This document shows, piece after piece, positions 40,961 to 52,323 of a stretch of 64,000 nucleotides of DNA. Position numbers and translations under genes: made by a program. Position 1 is the stretch's first letter. Each line of letters opens with the position of its first letter. The DNA is from Campanula takesimana. Taxonomy: Eukaryota; Streptophyta; Magnoliopsida; Asterales; Campanulaceae. The DNA is taken from positions 1,550,001-1,614,000 of the forward strand of contig JAOWBW010000036.1 of NCBI GenBank assembly GCA_026119855.1, given 5' to 3'. Below the pieces are notes generated by a model. The model made no database searches. It was not told where the DNA came from and saw only the letters and a program-made list of their open reading frames with translations.

Positions 40961-43900
40961 TTACATACCAGAGGCGTTGCATTCTTCGAGGAGCTTAAGA
41001 ATGTTATGTTCAGGGGCGCTGATTGATGGCAATATCATACGATTGGTTCTTGGACGAGGTTTTGTGCCAGGTGTTCCGGGCTCTGGTGGGGCCCCACCCT
41101 CTTGCAAATCGGACCTTCTTTGTACACCTGCACATACACGCTCTTTCCATATTCTGCCATCCTGAAAATAGTGGAAACACGTATTAGTAACTTAGAACGC
41201 ACGCTTAAAATCTTGTCGGGTTTGTGGCAGTGTATAAGATATCATTGGGGCTACATGTGGAATACAACTGGGCACACATCAAATATGTTCTATCAAGTCC
41301 AGATATTAATATTTTATTTTATTTAAACGTGACACAATGCTGTGCATACAATACATTAAGCATATGTGGCATATAGTGGATGTCATCAAATACATGCTAA
41401 CCCTGCTTTGACTGTCACTTGCTCAAACAACGATTAATATATACGCATACCCAGAAAGAGAGATGAAAACAAAAACATAGGCATGTTTTTTCTTGGTCAA
41501 CCAGTTGTGCTTCTCAGGTCATATTCATTCCCCTAAGTAAATGTCTGTGTGCACTTACTTCAGCCCGTAGTGTACAAAAGAAAAATATATTGAGTACTAC
41601 CTCCGTCCCAAAATGGATGTCCAAAATGTTCTCAAATTTACTCACGATCAAGAGCAAATATGAAAAAAATTCCGGACATTCATTTAGGGAGGGAGGGAGT
41701 ACATTATTTTGGTAAGTAATGCATCTACATCTTGGGTGTGCCACAAAAGAACCTGTGTTTAATGCCTAATTGAACATATGTGTATGCTTAGAGCCTTAGG
41801 TCTGCATTCTAGTTCTTATACTTTAAATTTGCATATTTGTTCTGTTCCTATGATTTTTATCCTGAATCTTTCATCCAACCTCTTAAACTCGTAACAAGAC
41901 CAGTCATTATTCAATCCTAACTCATTAGCCTAGAATGAATAAACTAGTTCGTGTTTCATTTCCCTCTCTTCTTATTCATGGTTCCAGAACCCGGGATGGC
42001 GTTCTGCATCAGCGTTGACTAGGAAAAAAGGACTCTATTCACACAGCAAGTGGCCAATAATCTTCTAAAAATATGTCATAGCCAGTTTTCATTTAAATTT
42101 ATTTACTCAAAGCAAGATGTATGAGGCGAATCAATTCAACTAATAGAAGAAAGTGAAAGGGAAACTTAGTTTAAAGGTAATTTAGGAAAAAATGACCAGC
42201 AACTGTCAGAAGGGGGGAAGGAAAAACCATAATAACAAAAATTTCAAGAAGTATATCACACTATAACCCATGAGTATGCGTAAAACAATCATGATATTTA
42301 ACTATATAGCATCAAAAGATTGTGCAAAAAGAGTTCCAAATCAGTGTTGTTTATAATAGTACTCATAAAGCACCAATCAACGAATATCGCTAATAGTTGC
42401 AACTACTATGATAAATTAAATAACTTCAACAAATACTAGGTGTTTATCATATTGAGGATAGCAAGCCATTATCTATCATTGTCCAACCCAAAAAACAAAA
42501 AGGGCCTAACATCAAGCATAAGCAACCCATCTAGTTTCAATTTCATCCCCAATTGGTATGCAACTCTCATTCAAGGGAATTGATCCATAACATATTTATA
42601 CTCCCTCTGTCCCACAATAGCTGTCACATTTTTCTTTTTTGGTCCGACCCAACATAAATGTCACATTTCAAAATGAGGAAATAGTCTTAGTGCAATATTA
42701 CCTTGGTACAAAAAATGTACAAACGAGTAAACCACATTGCTTAACAAGGTTGACAAGTCAACTACAACACTCTATTACGGGAAGGAGAGTATATGAATAC
42801 TGAGAAAACCCAAAACATGTACTAGGCTTACATTAAGAATTGACGGTTCCGGCAGAGGGCATTGAATGGGCATATCGTTGTCGAGAGGCTCAGTTGGGTG
42901 CTCCACTGGCTTAAACTCAACCGCTAGTTCAATCCCGTGATGTGAACCAGCAGCTGTTTCAGCAACGTTGGAAACATCCACAGGCTCTGTATTAGAGGTC
43001 GCTGCTTCCCTCTCATCCTTCATGGACTAATTAATGCAACACAGTATAAGAATCAAGCCAAAGACAACCAAACCAATTACAGAACACAAAACAGGACGCA
43101 TATGCATGTTATGACAGTATATACATTAACAGATAATCCCGTCAAACCATTCAAGCAGTTCATCTGCTAAAAGTCAATAATTTAGCCAATGTAACAAGAT
43201 CATTTCTCGTTTCTAACTTGTTTTATTTCATATATGCAGGATAATGTGAACATTAGAAGACTTTTCAGCTTAATTTTGAAATTAGACGCTTTAAAAAAAT
43301 TCTAAAAAAGGATCATACGACTCTGGGCGAGGGAGGGTTTACTTATTTTGGTTTGAAAACATAAGCCTAATGATCCATGAAGTTCAAATTGTACAAAGAA
43401 AACTAGAGGTTATGCGACTTCTCCATCCGGGCAACGAGATATACGACTCTGGGTGAGCGAGTGTTTACTTATTTTTGGTTTGAAAACATAAGCCTAATGA
43501 TCCATGAAGTTCAAATTGTACAAAGAAAACTAGAGGTTATGCGACTTCTCCATCCGGGCAACGAGATGTATGCAAGCTATAGTTGATTCTACCAAAGAAC
43601 TAAACTTGATCAATACACAAGGCTAATTCCCACAATTAAGACCAAGTTAAAATAATAAAAAAATCTAGGGATTGGCTAATGAAAAAGTAATAATCTTAAA
43701 ATCTCAAAGAATTATCCATCACCAGCAAAACCAATACCAATAGAACAGGAGCCAATCAAACAAACAAACAAACCCCAAAATAATTGAACAAAAAAAAGAT
43801 AAAATCCTACAAAACCCAGTTCATGAAACAAGTGAAATCAATTTCATAAATCAAGAACTAAATCAAAAAAAAAAAAAAAAAAAAAACATAATCGAAAGAG

Positions 43901-43987
43901 AAAAAGAACTTAAACACTCACGAGTGCGCTTTGACTCCGGCGATGACCATTCCTGGCAACAGAAAACCTAGAAAAAAGACCCACCAT
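40961..43987 (-). CDS. Conserved plant protein of unknown function, three exons, apparently intact
   Basis: Predicted exons on the minus strand: 43987-43922 (22 codons), 43026-42832 (65), 41161-40961 (66 plus TAA). Both introns are GT-AG with phase-0 junctions: intron 1 (43921-43027) starts GTGAGT and intron 2 (42831-41162) starts GTAAGC and ends TTTTCAG. The 153-residue product begins MVGLFSRFSVARNGHRRSQS, has a polar middle, then PLPEPSILN|DGRIWKERV across the intron 2 junction, and ends LPSISAPEHNILKLLEECNA-SGM. I recall similar N- and C-termini in a small plant-specific family, but I cannot name it and give no function. There is no signal peptide or membrane segment. A pyrimidine-rich leader precedes the ATG (near 44050-44100). 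Confidence 0.75.
41597..41699. mobile_element. Stowaway-like MITE in intron 2
   Basis: 103 bp flanked by TA. Ends CTACCTCCGTCCCAAAATGG and its inverted partner ...TTTAGGGAGGGAGGGAG pair over about 27 bases. Confidence 0.82.
42601..42789. mobile_element. Second Stowaway-like MITE in intron 2, 41 nt from the splice donor
   Basis: 189 bp flanked by TA (42599-42600, 42790-42791). Left end CTCCCTCTGTCCCACAATAG; right end inverts to CTCTCCTTCCCGTAATAG. The intron 2 donor is at 42831-42830. Confidence 0.75.
43315..43567. repeat. 126-bp tandem duplication in intron 1
   Basis: Two direct copies beginning ATACGACTCTGGG at 43315 and 43441, nearly identical, ending CATCCGGGCAACGAGAT. Confidence 0.92.
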
Positions 43988-44696
43988 TCTGTCAAATAGT
44001 CTTCACTCTCCCCAAAACAAAAAATGAAAATTAACCCAGAAACCGATCTGGGTATCTGTCCCCTCCCTTCAATTTCTCTCTCTCTCTAAAAGAGAAGATG
44101 AAAAATCAAGAAGAAGAAGAAGACGATGAGGTAGATTGCCGTGGTGGGTATTTACTGGTGGGTTAGGAGTACTGATTTTCTTTCTTAATGATATTCTTTG
44201 TGATGAGTTTAGAAATGTAGAATAAATTAAAGGTGGGGCCTTTGATGGAAAAAAAAAAGAAGCTGTTTAGAGTAGTGAGAGGTGGAGCAAAAACCATTAA
44301 AGAAAGTGAGAGTAAGTAGAGAGAGAAACCGCCATTTAGAGATACATGCTCATTTTGCTTTTGGCCGTGTCTTCTTCGTCCCTCTGAATTGTGAAAATTG
44401 ATATTTCCATGTGCCTTTTAGAAAGTGATTGCACGGCTTCAAGACTTGAAAATTGGATTTACTTTGGTTCATATCCAATGGATATCTAGTCTTAGATTTT
44501 ATAGATGCGGGTTCCTAGGCAAATTTTTCAGTAGAATTTTAATTATTATTTTTTTGGTAAATTTTGAAAAAAAAAAAAAATTGTTTCACACTCGTTTTAG
44601 TGTAAAACTTGTTTTCATCTTTTAATGTAAAATAGAATTTCTTAATGTAAAATCGGTTTTACATGTTTTTTTAGTGTAAAACAAGTTTTTCATAAG
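43988..44696. other. Promoter and 5' UTR side of the host gene; no other gene
   Basis: The minus strand has a CT-rich tract around 44050-44125, typical of a plant 5' UTR. Further out (44220-44696) the sequence is AT-rich; a repeated GTGTAAAA(C/T) word occurs at 44600-44690. No TATA box could be assigned with confidence. Confidence 0.5.
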
Positions 44697-45240
44697 ACTG
44701 ACTCAACAATAATACACGTTTCTCAATATTTTTTTTATCTCTCTTATGGATTTTATTCATGGTGAGGTGCTCAAGCTCAAGTATAAACTATACAGAGAAT
44801 TTCGACACCTAATTAAACAAATCATAAGATAATATATGCAAAACTGCAACATGAGAAACACAACAATCAAAAAGCAATAACAAAACAAACACAAAAAAAT
44901 GTTAACTCAGTTCGTCAATATAATTGACTACGTCTAGGGCACTGTCAAGCCAAAATTCTGAACTATAGTAATAAGATATGGTGGTATTATAAGTTTGGGG
45001 CTGAAACATTATTTAAATAGGTTCTCAAGAATAAGCCCTAAACCCTACACAAGAAGGAATTACATTAAAACGAACAATATGGATCTCTAGCATAATCGGT
45101 CGCATGAAGAGACCGCATAATTCCTTTATGCAGTCGCACGGCCATTCTGAAATAGAGCCGCCCAGATTGACATGCACCCGGTTCACATGCCCGTATACAC
45201 TGCCAATGTAACTCCTTGTCATGTAGCTCAAAGTGGCTAC
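44697..45240 (-). pseudogene. Old copia relic: pol end and 3' LTR portion
   Basis: On the minus strand, 45240-45020 has shadows of the segment before copia RNase H (HKGIMRSLHATDYA resembling the 'AVKWILRYLKGT.DYGL' region), broken by stops and shifts. From about 45050 it reads like the R-U5 part of a copia LTR (AGGGCTTATTCTTGAGAACC, GGGCACTGTC...ACGTAG...GAACTGAGTTAAC). The relic continues across the younger copia insertion at 53842. The outer boundary near 44697 is uncertain. Confidence 0.55.
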
Positions 45241-46758
45241 TGTTGGGTTTCCAAGTAACATGCGCAGCGGAATTTAGCATTTTAAAATTTTAAGAAACCC
45301 AAAGCCATTGATCCGTTCATATGATTAAATCAAATACAACAAGATGAATAGAGGAATAACTAACCCTTGATGGCTATTAAATTTTCTCTTGGTCTTTGGT
45401 GGAGATTTGAAGGCTTGATCACGATCACAAAGCTTGAACACGAACTTTGAAGATGATGATTTTCACCCTCTAGCGGTATCCACACTTCGAACGAATATCA
45501 AAGGAGCTTCTTTGATCTTGGTTGCTAGACCAATATTATGAAACACACTTTCACAATATAATAAAGAACTATATGGAATTTTTGTGAATTATTTTGTTCC
45601 TCAATCAAGGATATCTTAGAACAAAATAAATTCTCTCTCAAACTCTTTGAGACTCACAAAAGCACTTGTTTTTATGGTCTGGCCGAATTGGGGTTTTTAT
45701 ACACAATTAAGACATATTCCAAATAGGAATCTTGTGCCAAAAACCTTCCTAAATCGAATTAGGAATTTTCCTGTCGGCAGCACCAGGCGCCCGCCTGTAA
45801 AGGACCAGGCACCCGCTTGAATGACCAGAAGGTCCTTGTCTTTCTGGAATTGGTTCAGGCGCCCGCCTGGTCTGAACCAAGCGCCCGCTCGGTAGACCAA
45901 ACAGCCCAGAATGTTTCCAGAAATTCCTCCAAGGTCCTTTGACTCTAAATTCCAACATAGTCCTCTTATTAAAGATTCGTTCTATTGTGTGTGACCCTCT
46001 AGGATTATACTATGTTGGCAATGGGCTCAAACATGATCTCATAAGATATGATTAGGTTCTAGCAAACCGTCATATCTACCCAAATAGTATAACTAGATAC
46101 AAGTTCGCATTCCTTTAGAATATGTCACAATCCCTTTGTCCACGATGTCATTGAACACAGGTCATGGTCAAACAGTCAACTTGTTTTGTTCAATACTTTC
46201 TCGATTCCGAATATGTTGATAATTCAAATGCTATTGATCCAATCAATCCATTTGAGTCCGGCCGAACATTTCATCAACATCATTCCTTCGAGGGGCCCAA
46301 GCTTGACATCTCTCCATGGAGGGACAAATCAATTTAGCTTATTATTCTTCCCAACGGGAATCCGATTATGCCAATCATACCCTTTATAACTACCGTGTTA
46401 AGGTAGCGTTTGAATATGTCAAACACAATGTTCATCAAGTGGAATACTATAATAACTTCATGTCTAAGGATTCAAATGACATAACTAATATGAGATATAT
46501 GTATGACATAGACCATGACATAAATCTCATACAGCGGGTCATGTCCAGTACCTTGTTCCAAACAAGTACCCATAAATCTAACATGATCATCCCATGATCA
46601 TTTAGCCTTTATACTAGTGCTTTAACAAGTACTAGGGACGGGGATTATTATAAGTAAACATGAACAACAATAATAATCAAAACATCTCTTTATTGATATG
46701 AAATAAATGATAACAATTACAACGTTTATTAAACGTGCCTAGGGCACCACTACCAACA
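45241..46758 (-). repeat. Copia 3' LTR
   Basis: On the minus strand TGTTGGTAGTGG...GGAAACCCAACA. TATAAAAA near 45697. CpG-rich GGCGCCCGCCTG repeats at 45778-45895. Plus-strand ORFs of 67 and 93 codons (46186-46597) recur in the other LTR (53269-53680) and follow from LTR identity. Confidence 0.94.
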
Positions 46759-46772
46759 ATCTCCCACTTGCC

Positions 46773-47564
46773 CTAGGCCCAATCTCCCATGTATCTAATA
46801 CCCATGGACCTAACATGACCATCATGTTTAGCTTGTGGAAGTCCCTTTGTTAGCGGGTCCGCAACATTGTCATCAGTAGGTACTCTGCATATATTTACGT
46901 CTCCCCTATCAACGATTTCTCGAATGATATGAAAACGCCTAAGTATGTGTTTGGATTTTTGATGTGCTCTTGGTTCCTTTGCTTGAGCAATAGCACCATT
47001 ATTATCGCAATAAAGGTCTATTGGATTAGCAATACTAGGAACCACTTCAAGTTCAGTTATGAACTTCTTAATCCAAACAGCTTCCTTTGCAGCATCCGAT
47101 GCAGCAATATACTCAGCTTCTGTTGTAGAATCAGCGGTTGTACTTTTCTTGGAACTCTTCCAGCTTACAGCTCCACCATTTAACATAAACACAAAACCCG
47201 ATTGCGATCGGCTATCATCTTTGTCGGTTTGGAAGCTTGCATCCGTGTAAGCATTTACAATGAGATCATCTTCCATTCCTCCATAGACTAAAAACGAGTC
47301 TTTAGTCCTTCACAAGTACTTAAGAATCGCTTTTACAGCTATCCAGTGATTTTCGCCAGGGTCGGATTGGTATCTACTTGTCATGCTCAAAGCATAAGAC
47401 ACATCCGGCCTAGTACAAATCATGGCATACATGATGGACCCAATTGCCGAAGCATATGGAACATCATTCATTTTCTCACGCTCATCTTTTGTCTTAGGAC
47501 ATTGAGTCTTGCTTAGAGAAACTCCATGTAACACGGGCAAGGTGCCTCTCTTAGAATTTTCCAT
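46773..47564 (-). pseudogene. pol: Copia pol: end of RT and RNase H
   Basis: Continues the RT after a one-base deletion near 47600. An in-frame TGA at 47312-47310 sits in ILKYL(*)RTKDSF, where the family normally has Arg (CGA to TGA, a typical methyl-CpG change). RNase H motifs: AYTDASFQTDKDDSRSQSGF, TTEAEYIAASDAAKEAVW, YCDNNGAI, HILRRFHIIREIV. Ends at the TAG/TAA before the PPT region at 46773. Confidence 0.88.
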
Positions 47565-50500
47565 ACGGAATCTTCTAATGACCTTGTCAATGTATGTTCT
47601 TGGCTTAAACCAAGTAGCCTCCTTGATCTATCTCTGTAGATCTTAATTCCAAGAATATATGCGGCTTCACCCATATCTTTCATTGCGAAGCACTTTCCTA
47701 ACCAAGTCTTCACAGACTGAAGTGTAGGAATGTCGTTTCCAATGATCAATATGTCATCCACGTATAAAATAAGGAATAGCACTATGCTCCCACTAATCTT
47801 CTTGTATACACAAGGCTCATCTTCGTTCTTGATGAAACCAAACTCTTTGACCGATTCATCAAAACGGAGATTCCAACTCCTAGAAGCTTGCTTCAATCCA
47901 TAGATGGATCTCTGCAATTTGCATACCTTAGAATCTTGTTCAAAACCTTCTGGTTGTGTCATATACACATCCTCTTGGAGTTTTCCATTCAGGAAAGCAG
48001 TTTTGACGTCCATCTGCCATATTTCATAGTCATGATATGCGGCAATGACAAGCAAAATTCTTATAGACTTGATCATTGCTACGGGTGAAAAGGTTTCATC
48101 ATAGTCAATACCATGAACTTGCCTATAACCCTTCGCTACAAGCCTAGCTTTGTAAGTATGCACCTTCCCATCCATGTCAGTCTTCTTCATGAAGACCCAT
48201 TTGCATCCTATGGTTTTTACACCTTCGGGTGCATCAATCAAATTCCAAACTTGATTGTCTTGCATGGATTGCAATTCGGATTCCATGGCTCCAAGCCACT
48301 TGTCCGAATCAGGAGAAGACATCACCTCTTGGTAGGTTGACGGTTCATCATTCTCAATGATTTCTACCTCATTACTATCCGTTACGAGAAATCCATATCT
48401 CTCGGGCTCGGATCGTAACCTACTGGATCTGCGAGTTGCTTGTGTATTTTGAACAGGTTCCACAACTCCTTGTGGTTCTTGTCCTTGTTCCTCCATTGGT
48501 TCAATGTTATTTTCTGGGTCTCGAATTTCTTCAAGATTTATTTTACTCCCACTGATTTCTTTGGAGAGAAACTCTTTCTCTAGAAAGACACCAGTTCGGG
48601 CAACAAACACTTTGTTGTCCTCACGGTTGTAAAAGTAATATCCTCTAGTTTCCTTAGGATATCCCACGAAAATACATTTATCAGATTTGTGTGCAAGTTT
48701 GTCTGAGACAAGTCTTTTGACAAAAGCTTCACAACCCCAAATCTTCATGAAAGACAGACAAGGCTTCTTTCCGCTCCACATCTCATATGGAGTCTTTTGA
48801 ACCGATTTAGTTGGAACACGATTTAGTGTGAAAGCAGCGGTTTCTAGGGCGTAACCCCAAAAGGATATTGGAAGATCAACTTGACTCATCATTGATCGAA
48901 CCATGTCTAACAAGGTCCGATTCCTCCTCTCGGACACACCGTTCCATTGTGGTGTTCCGGGTGGAGTCAATTGTGAAACTATTCCACAATTCTTTAGATG
49001 ATCATCAAATTCTTGACTCAAGTACTCACCACCTCGATCTGATCGAAGTGCCTTAATACTTTTGCCAAGTTGTTTTTCTACTTCATTTTGAAATATTCTA
49101 AATATCTCAAATGCTTCACTCTTATGTTTCATTAGGTAAACATACCCAAATCTACTATAATCATCAGTGAAGGTTATGAAGTATTGAAATCCTCCCCTAG
49201 CATTGCTACTTAATGGTCCGCATACATCGGAATGTATCAACCCCAATAAGTCGTTTGCCCTTTCACCCAACTTGGTAAAAGGTGTCTTAGTCATTTTTCC
49301 AAGAAGACACGACTCACAAGTGTCATATGACACGAGGTCACATGAACCTAAAAGTCCGTCCCCATGGAGCTTTGAGATACGCTTCTCATTAATATGACCA
49401 AGACGGCAATGCCACAAATAAGTATGATTTACATCATTAGGTTTAGATTTCTTATTTACATGATAGACATTGTCATTATTTTCATTCTTGATATCCAAGA
49501 TATAAAGGCCATTAAATGAATTAGCAATACCATAAAGCACATCATTTAAATAAATAGAAAATTTCTTATTCTCAATAAGAAACTTAAAACCTTCATTATC
49601 CAAACAAGAAATTGAAATAATATTTTTGCTTAAATCCGGAACATAATAGCAATTGTTCAAAACAAGAACTAATCCGGAAGGTAAAGTGACTTCATAAGTC
49701 CCTACGGCTAATGCAGCAACTCTTGCTCCATTTCCCACGCGTAGATCTACTTCACCTTCTTTAAGCAGTCTCCTATTCTTTAGTCCCTGCACATTTAGAC
49801 AAATGTCAGAACCACATCCGGTATCCAATACCCAGGAATCAGTGGTAGAAAGGAGAATATCTATCATATAGATACCTGAAGTCGACGCAGCCTTGCTGCT
49901 CTTCTTCTTCTTTTGCTCTTCCAAGAAAGCCTTGCAATTACGTTTCCAATGACCAATTTCTTGACAATGGAAACAAATTGCATCCTTTTGTGTATCGGGT
50001 TTTGCCTCAGAAGCCTTGGCAACCTTTGCCTTGCTTATCTTGGGTTTGATAACTTTCTTACCCTTTCCTTTGGCATTAGCCTTCTTCCCATCATGAACCA
50101 AGAGCACGGGAGAACCTTTCTCCACAATTTTCATCTCTGCAGTTTTGAGCATCCCATGCAACTCAGAGAGATTCTTATCCATTCCATGCATGTTATAATT
50201 CATTACAAACTGATTATAACTTTTAGGCAATGAATTAAGAATGAGATCCGTGGCTAGCTCCAATGGGATTGGATAGCCAAGTTTCTCAAGGTGCTCTACA
50301 TAACCTTTCATTTTAAGAAAGTGAGGACTCACTTGTTGCCCTTCATTCATTTTACTAGTAGTGAATGCAACAATGGTCTTGTACCTCTCTTGCCTAGCTT
50401 GCTCTTGAAACATGGTTCTCAACTCCATGCCTATCTCATAGGCTTCCAAATGTTCCAAACTTTGTTGGAGTTTTGAACACATAGCAGCAAGCATGAGACA

Positions 50501-50731
50501 ACTTACATCTCTAGAATCATTACGATGTTTATTGTAATTGTCTCTTTCCACCCTAGGGGCAGTAGGCGGTGGTTCAGCAGGGAGAGGCCCATCGAGAATG
50601 TACAACTTATCTTCTTGCCTAAGAACGATTCTTATGCTTCGGATCCAATCCATAAAGTTAGTACCATTCTCTTCGAGCTTATCCTTCTCAAGGATTGATC
50701 GCAACGACATTGATTGAGTGTTATTAGTCAT
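47513..50731 (-). pseudogene. gag-pol: Copia gag-pol: gag, protease, integrase, RT
   Basis: 1072-codon frame from the ATG at 50731. Gag (about residues 1-250) ends in a zinc knuckle CFHCQEIGHWKRNC. Protease carries WVLDTGCGSDIC near residue 302. Integrase shows LWHCRLGHINEKR, CESCLLGK, IHSDVCGP, LRSDRGGEY and NGVSERRNRTL (zinc finger and D, D, E). RT shows ARLVAKGYRQVHGIDYDETF, MDVKTAFLNGKL, IYGLKQASRSWN and YVDDILIIG. After LLGLSQ the frame is lost by a one-base deletion near 47600, so the last 30 or so residues are out of phase; the true frame continues at 47564. Apart from that it looks well kept. Confidence 0.92.
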
Positions 50732-52310
50732 TATCTACAAATATGCAAAATTTCCAAAATTTAATAAGTACCGGTTTTCATTAAAGAGACAAATAATGTA
50801 TTTTTCAAACAAAATACTCCCACTAAATTATATAACCTTCATGTACATCCAATGTATAATATAATTTAATTGGGCTAAGATCCAACTTTAATTTAACTTT
50901 TGAGTCCACGGAGGCGGACCGCTCAAAAACTAAATTAATTAGGTAGACAATCATGTCAATCATATCCCATATGATTCTTAGATCCTTTTATGAGATTCTT
51001 TGAGAAATCCAATTTCAAAAACATGTTTAATCTCATCTTTTGCCTAGGCCCAAAACTGTTTTGACGCCTAATTAAGTCCAACCATTTTAAACGCATAGGA
51101 ACCATTAAATTTAACGCACCTTGCGGAGGCAAGCCCACATTAAATTAATGAACCTCATCTTGCTCATACATGAATAAAATCAATGCACTTCGCGGAGGCG
51201 AACCCACATCAAAATCATTCATATATAAACAAGTGTTTTAATCATGGCATGGCAAATAAGGACTTAAAACTTTCTTTGAAGGTTCATCACATATAGCATA
51301 TAACACATTTATGAGCACATAATATAAACATGTTACACATCAAGTTTAGTCACTAAATTAATCTCCATTAATTTAAGCATGATATTTATGTGTCATTAGT
51401 TTCTCTATAATTATGAGGATGAGACTATTTCAACTTTGGTCATTATCTCCAAATCAAGACAACAAGAAGTGCGGTCGAACTAAGCCATTAGGCAACCACA
51501 ATCCCGCACTAATTCAAGAAACCAAGAAAGTAGTCCATGTGGCCGAAACTAAGCAATAGATGGTCTCGATTAACGTAGGCCAATTGCATTCACAATTCCA
51601 CATGGATCTCCAATCATTGAATCAAGAACTTTGTTTCTCAATTTTAGCAATTATGAACTCTTCATAATTCTAACTTCGTTTTATCTTTGAAACTTTGATT
51701 GCGATCAATTTTGGGAAACACAATCTCGATGAACGCAGATTAGCCATCCAAAACTTGAACCAATCTAGGGATCACAAGACTAAAACAAATAGGAAAATCA
51801 AACCCCAAAATCCACACACAAACCAACTACCCAAAACCCATTCCAGATCAGCAAGTCTGAAGTGGTCTTGTTACTGGTTTTGTTGGATTTATCGAAAAAT
51901 TCCAGAATCAGATTTTGAACAAAATCAGAATATTCTGGCCTAGCGAGCGCGCGCCTGGTCCAGCACGGGCGGGCGCCTGCAACGCGCGCGCGCCTGGTCC
52001 AGAGCGGGCGAGCGCCTGTATGGTCAGAATGGTATAGAATTTTCAAGTTCGAAAATTTTGTCTCAAAATTATTTTTCCCCGATTATTAAAACTTTGATCC
52101 AATCAAAAATCAATAATCGAAATAATTCAGAATCCACCATAATTTTTATTGCGATTGAATCGTGCGATTAAAGTTGCAAAAACAATAAACCACATAAAAT
52201 CACAAAACACATAAACATCATATAATCCAATATTCATATCATGCTTGGCACATAAACAATTTATATACACACAACATGATTCAAGTATTGAATTAATCAA
52301 CATGAACGGG
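50732..52310 (-). other. Long structured 5' leader of the copia element
   Basis: 1.58 kb between PBS and gag without an ORF of note. On the minus strand it has three small hairpins with loop CTCC: stems GTCCGC/GTGGAC (50903-50919), CTTGC/GCAAG (51120-51133) and TTCGC/GCGAA (51189-51202). Two larger stem-enclosed modules lie at 51468-51510 and 51535-51605. A CpG-dense GCGCGCGCC/GGGCGCCTG cluster lies at 51940-52018. Confidence 0.7.
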
Positions 52311-52322
52311 GCTCTGATACCA
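52311..52322 (-). promoter_or_regulatory. Primer-binding site, tRNA-iMet (copia)
   Basis: GCTCTGATACCA on the plus strand, the complement of TGGTATCAGAGC, one base from the 5' LTR. Confidence 0.93.
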
Positions 52323-52323
52323 C

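Noticed and set aside
40764..41165. 133-codon plus-strand ORF
   Set aside because: Runs antisense through exon 3 of the minus-strand host gene; no domain and no codon pattern of its own.
46186..46597. 67- and 93-codon ORFs on the plus strand, repeated at 53269-53680
   Set aside because: They lie in the two copia LTRs, antisense to the element; their conservation follows from LTR identity.
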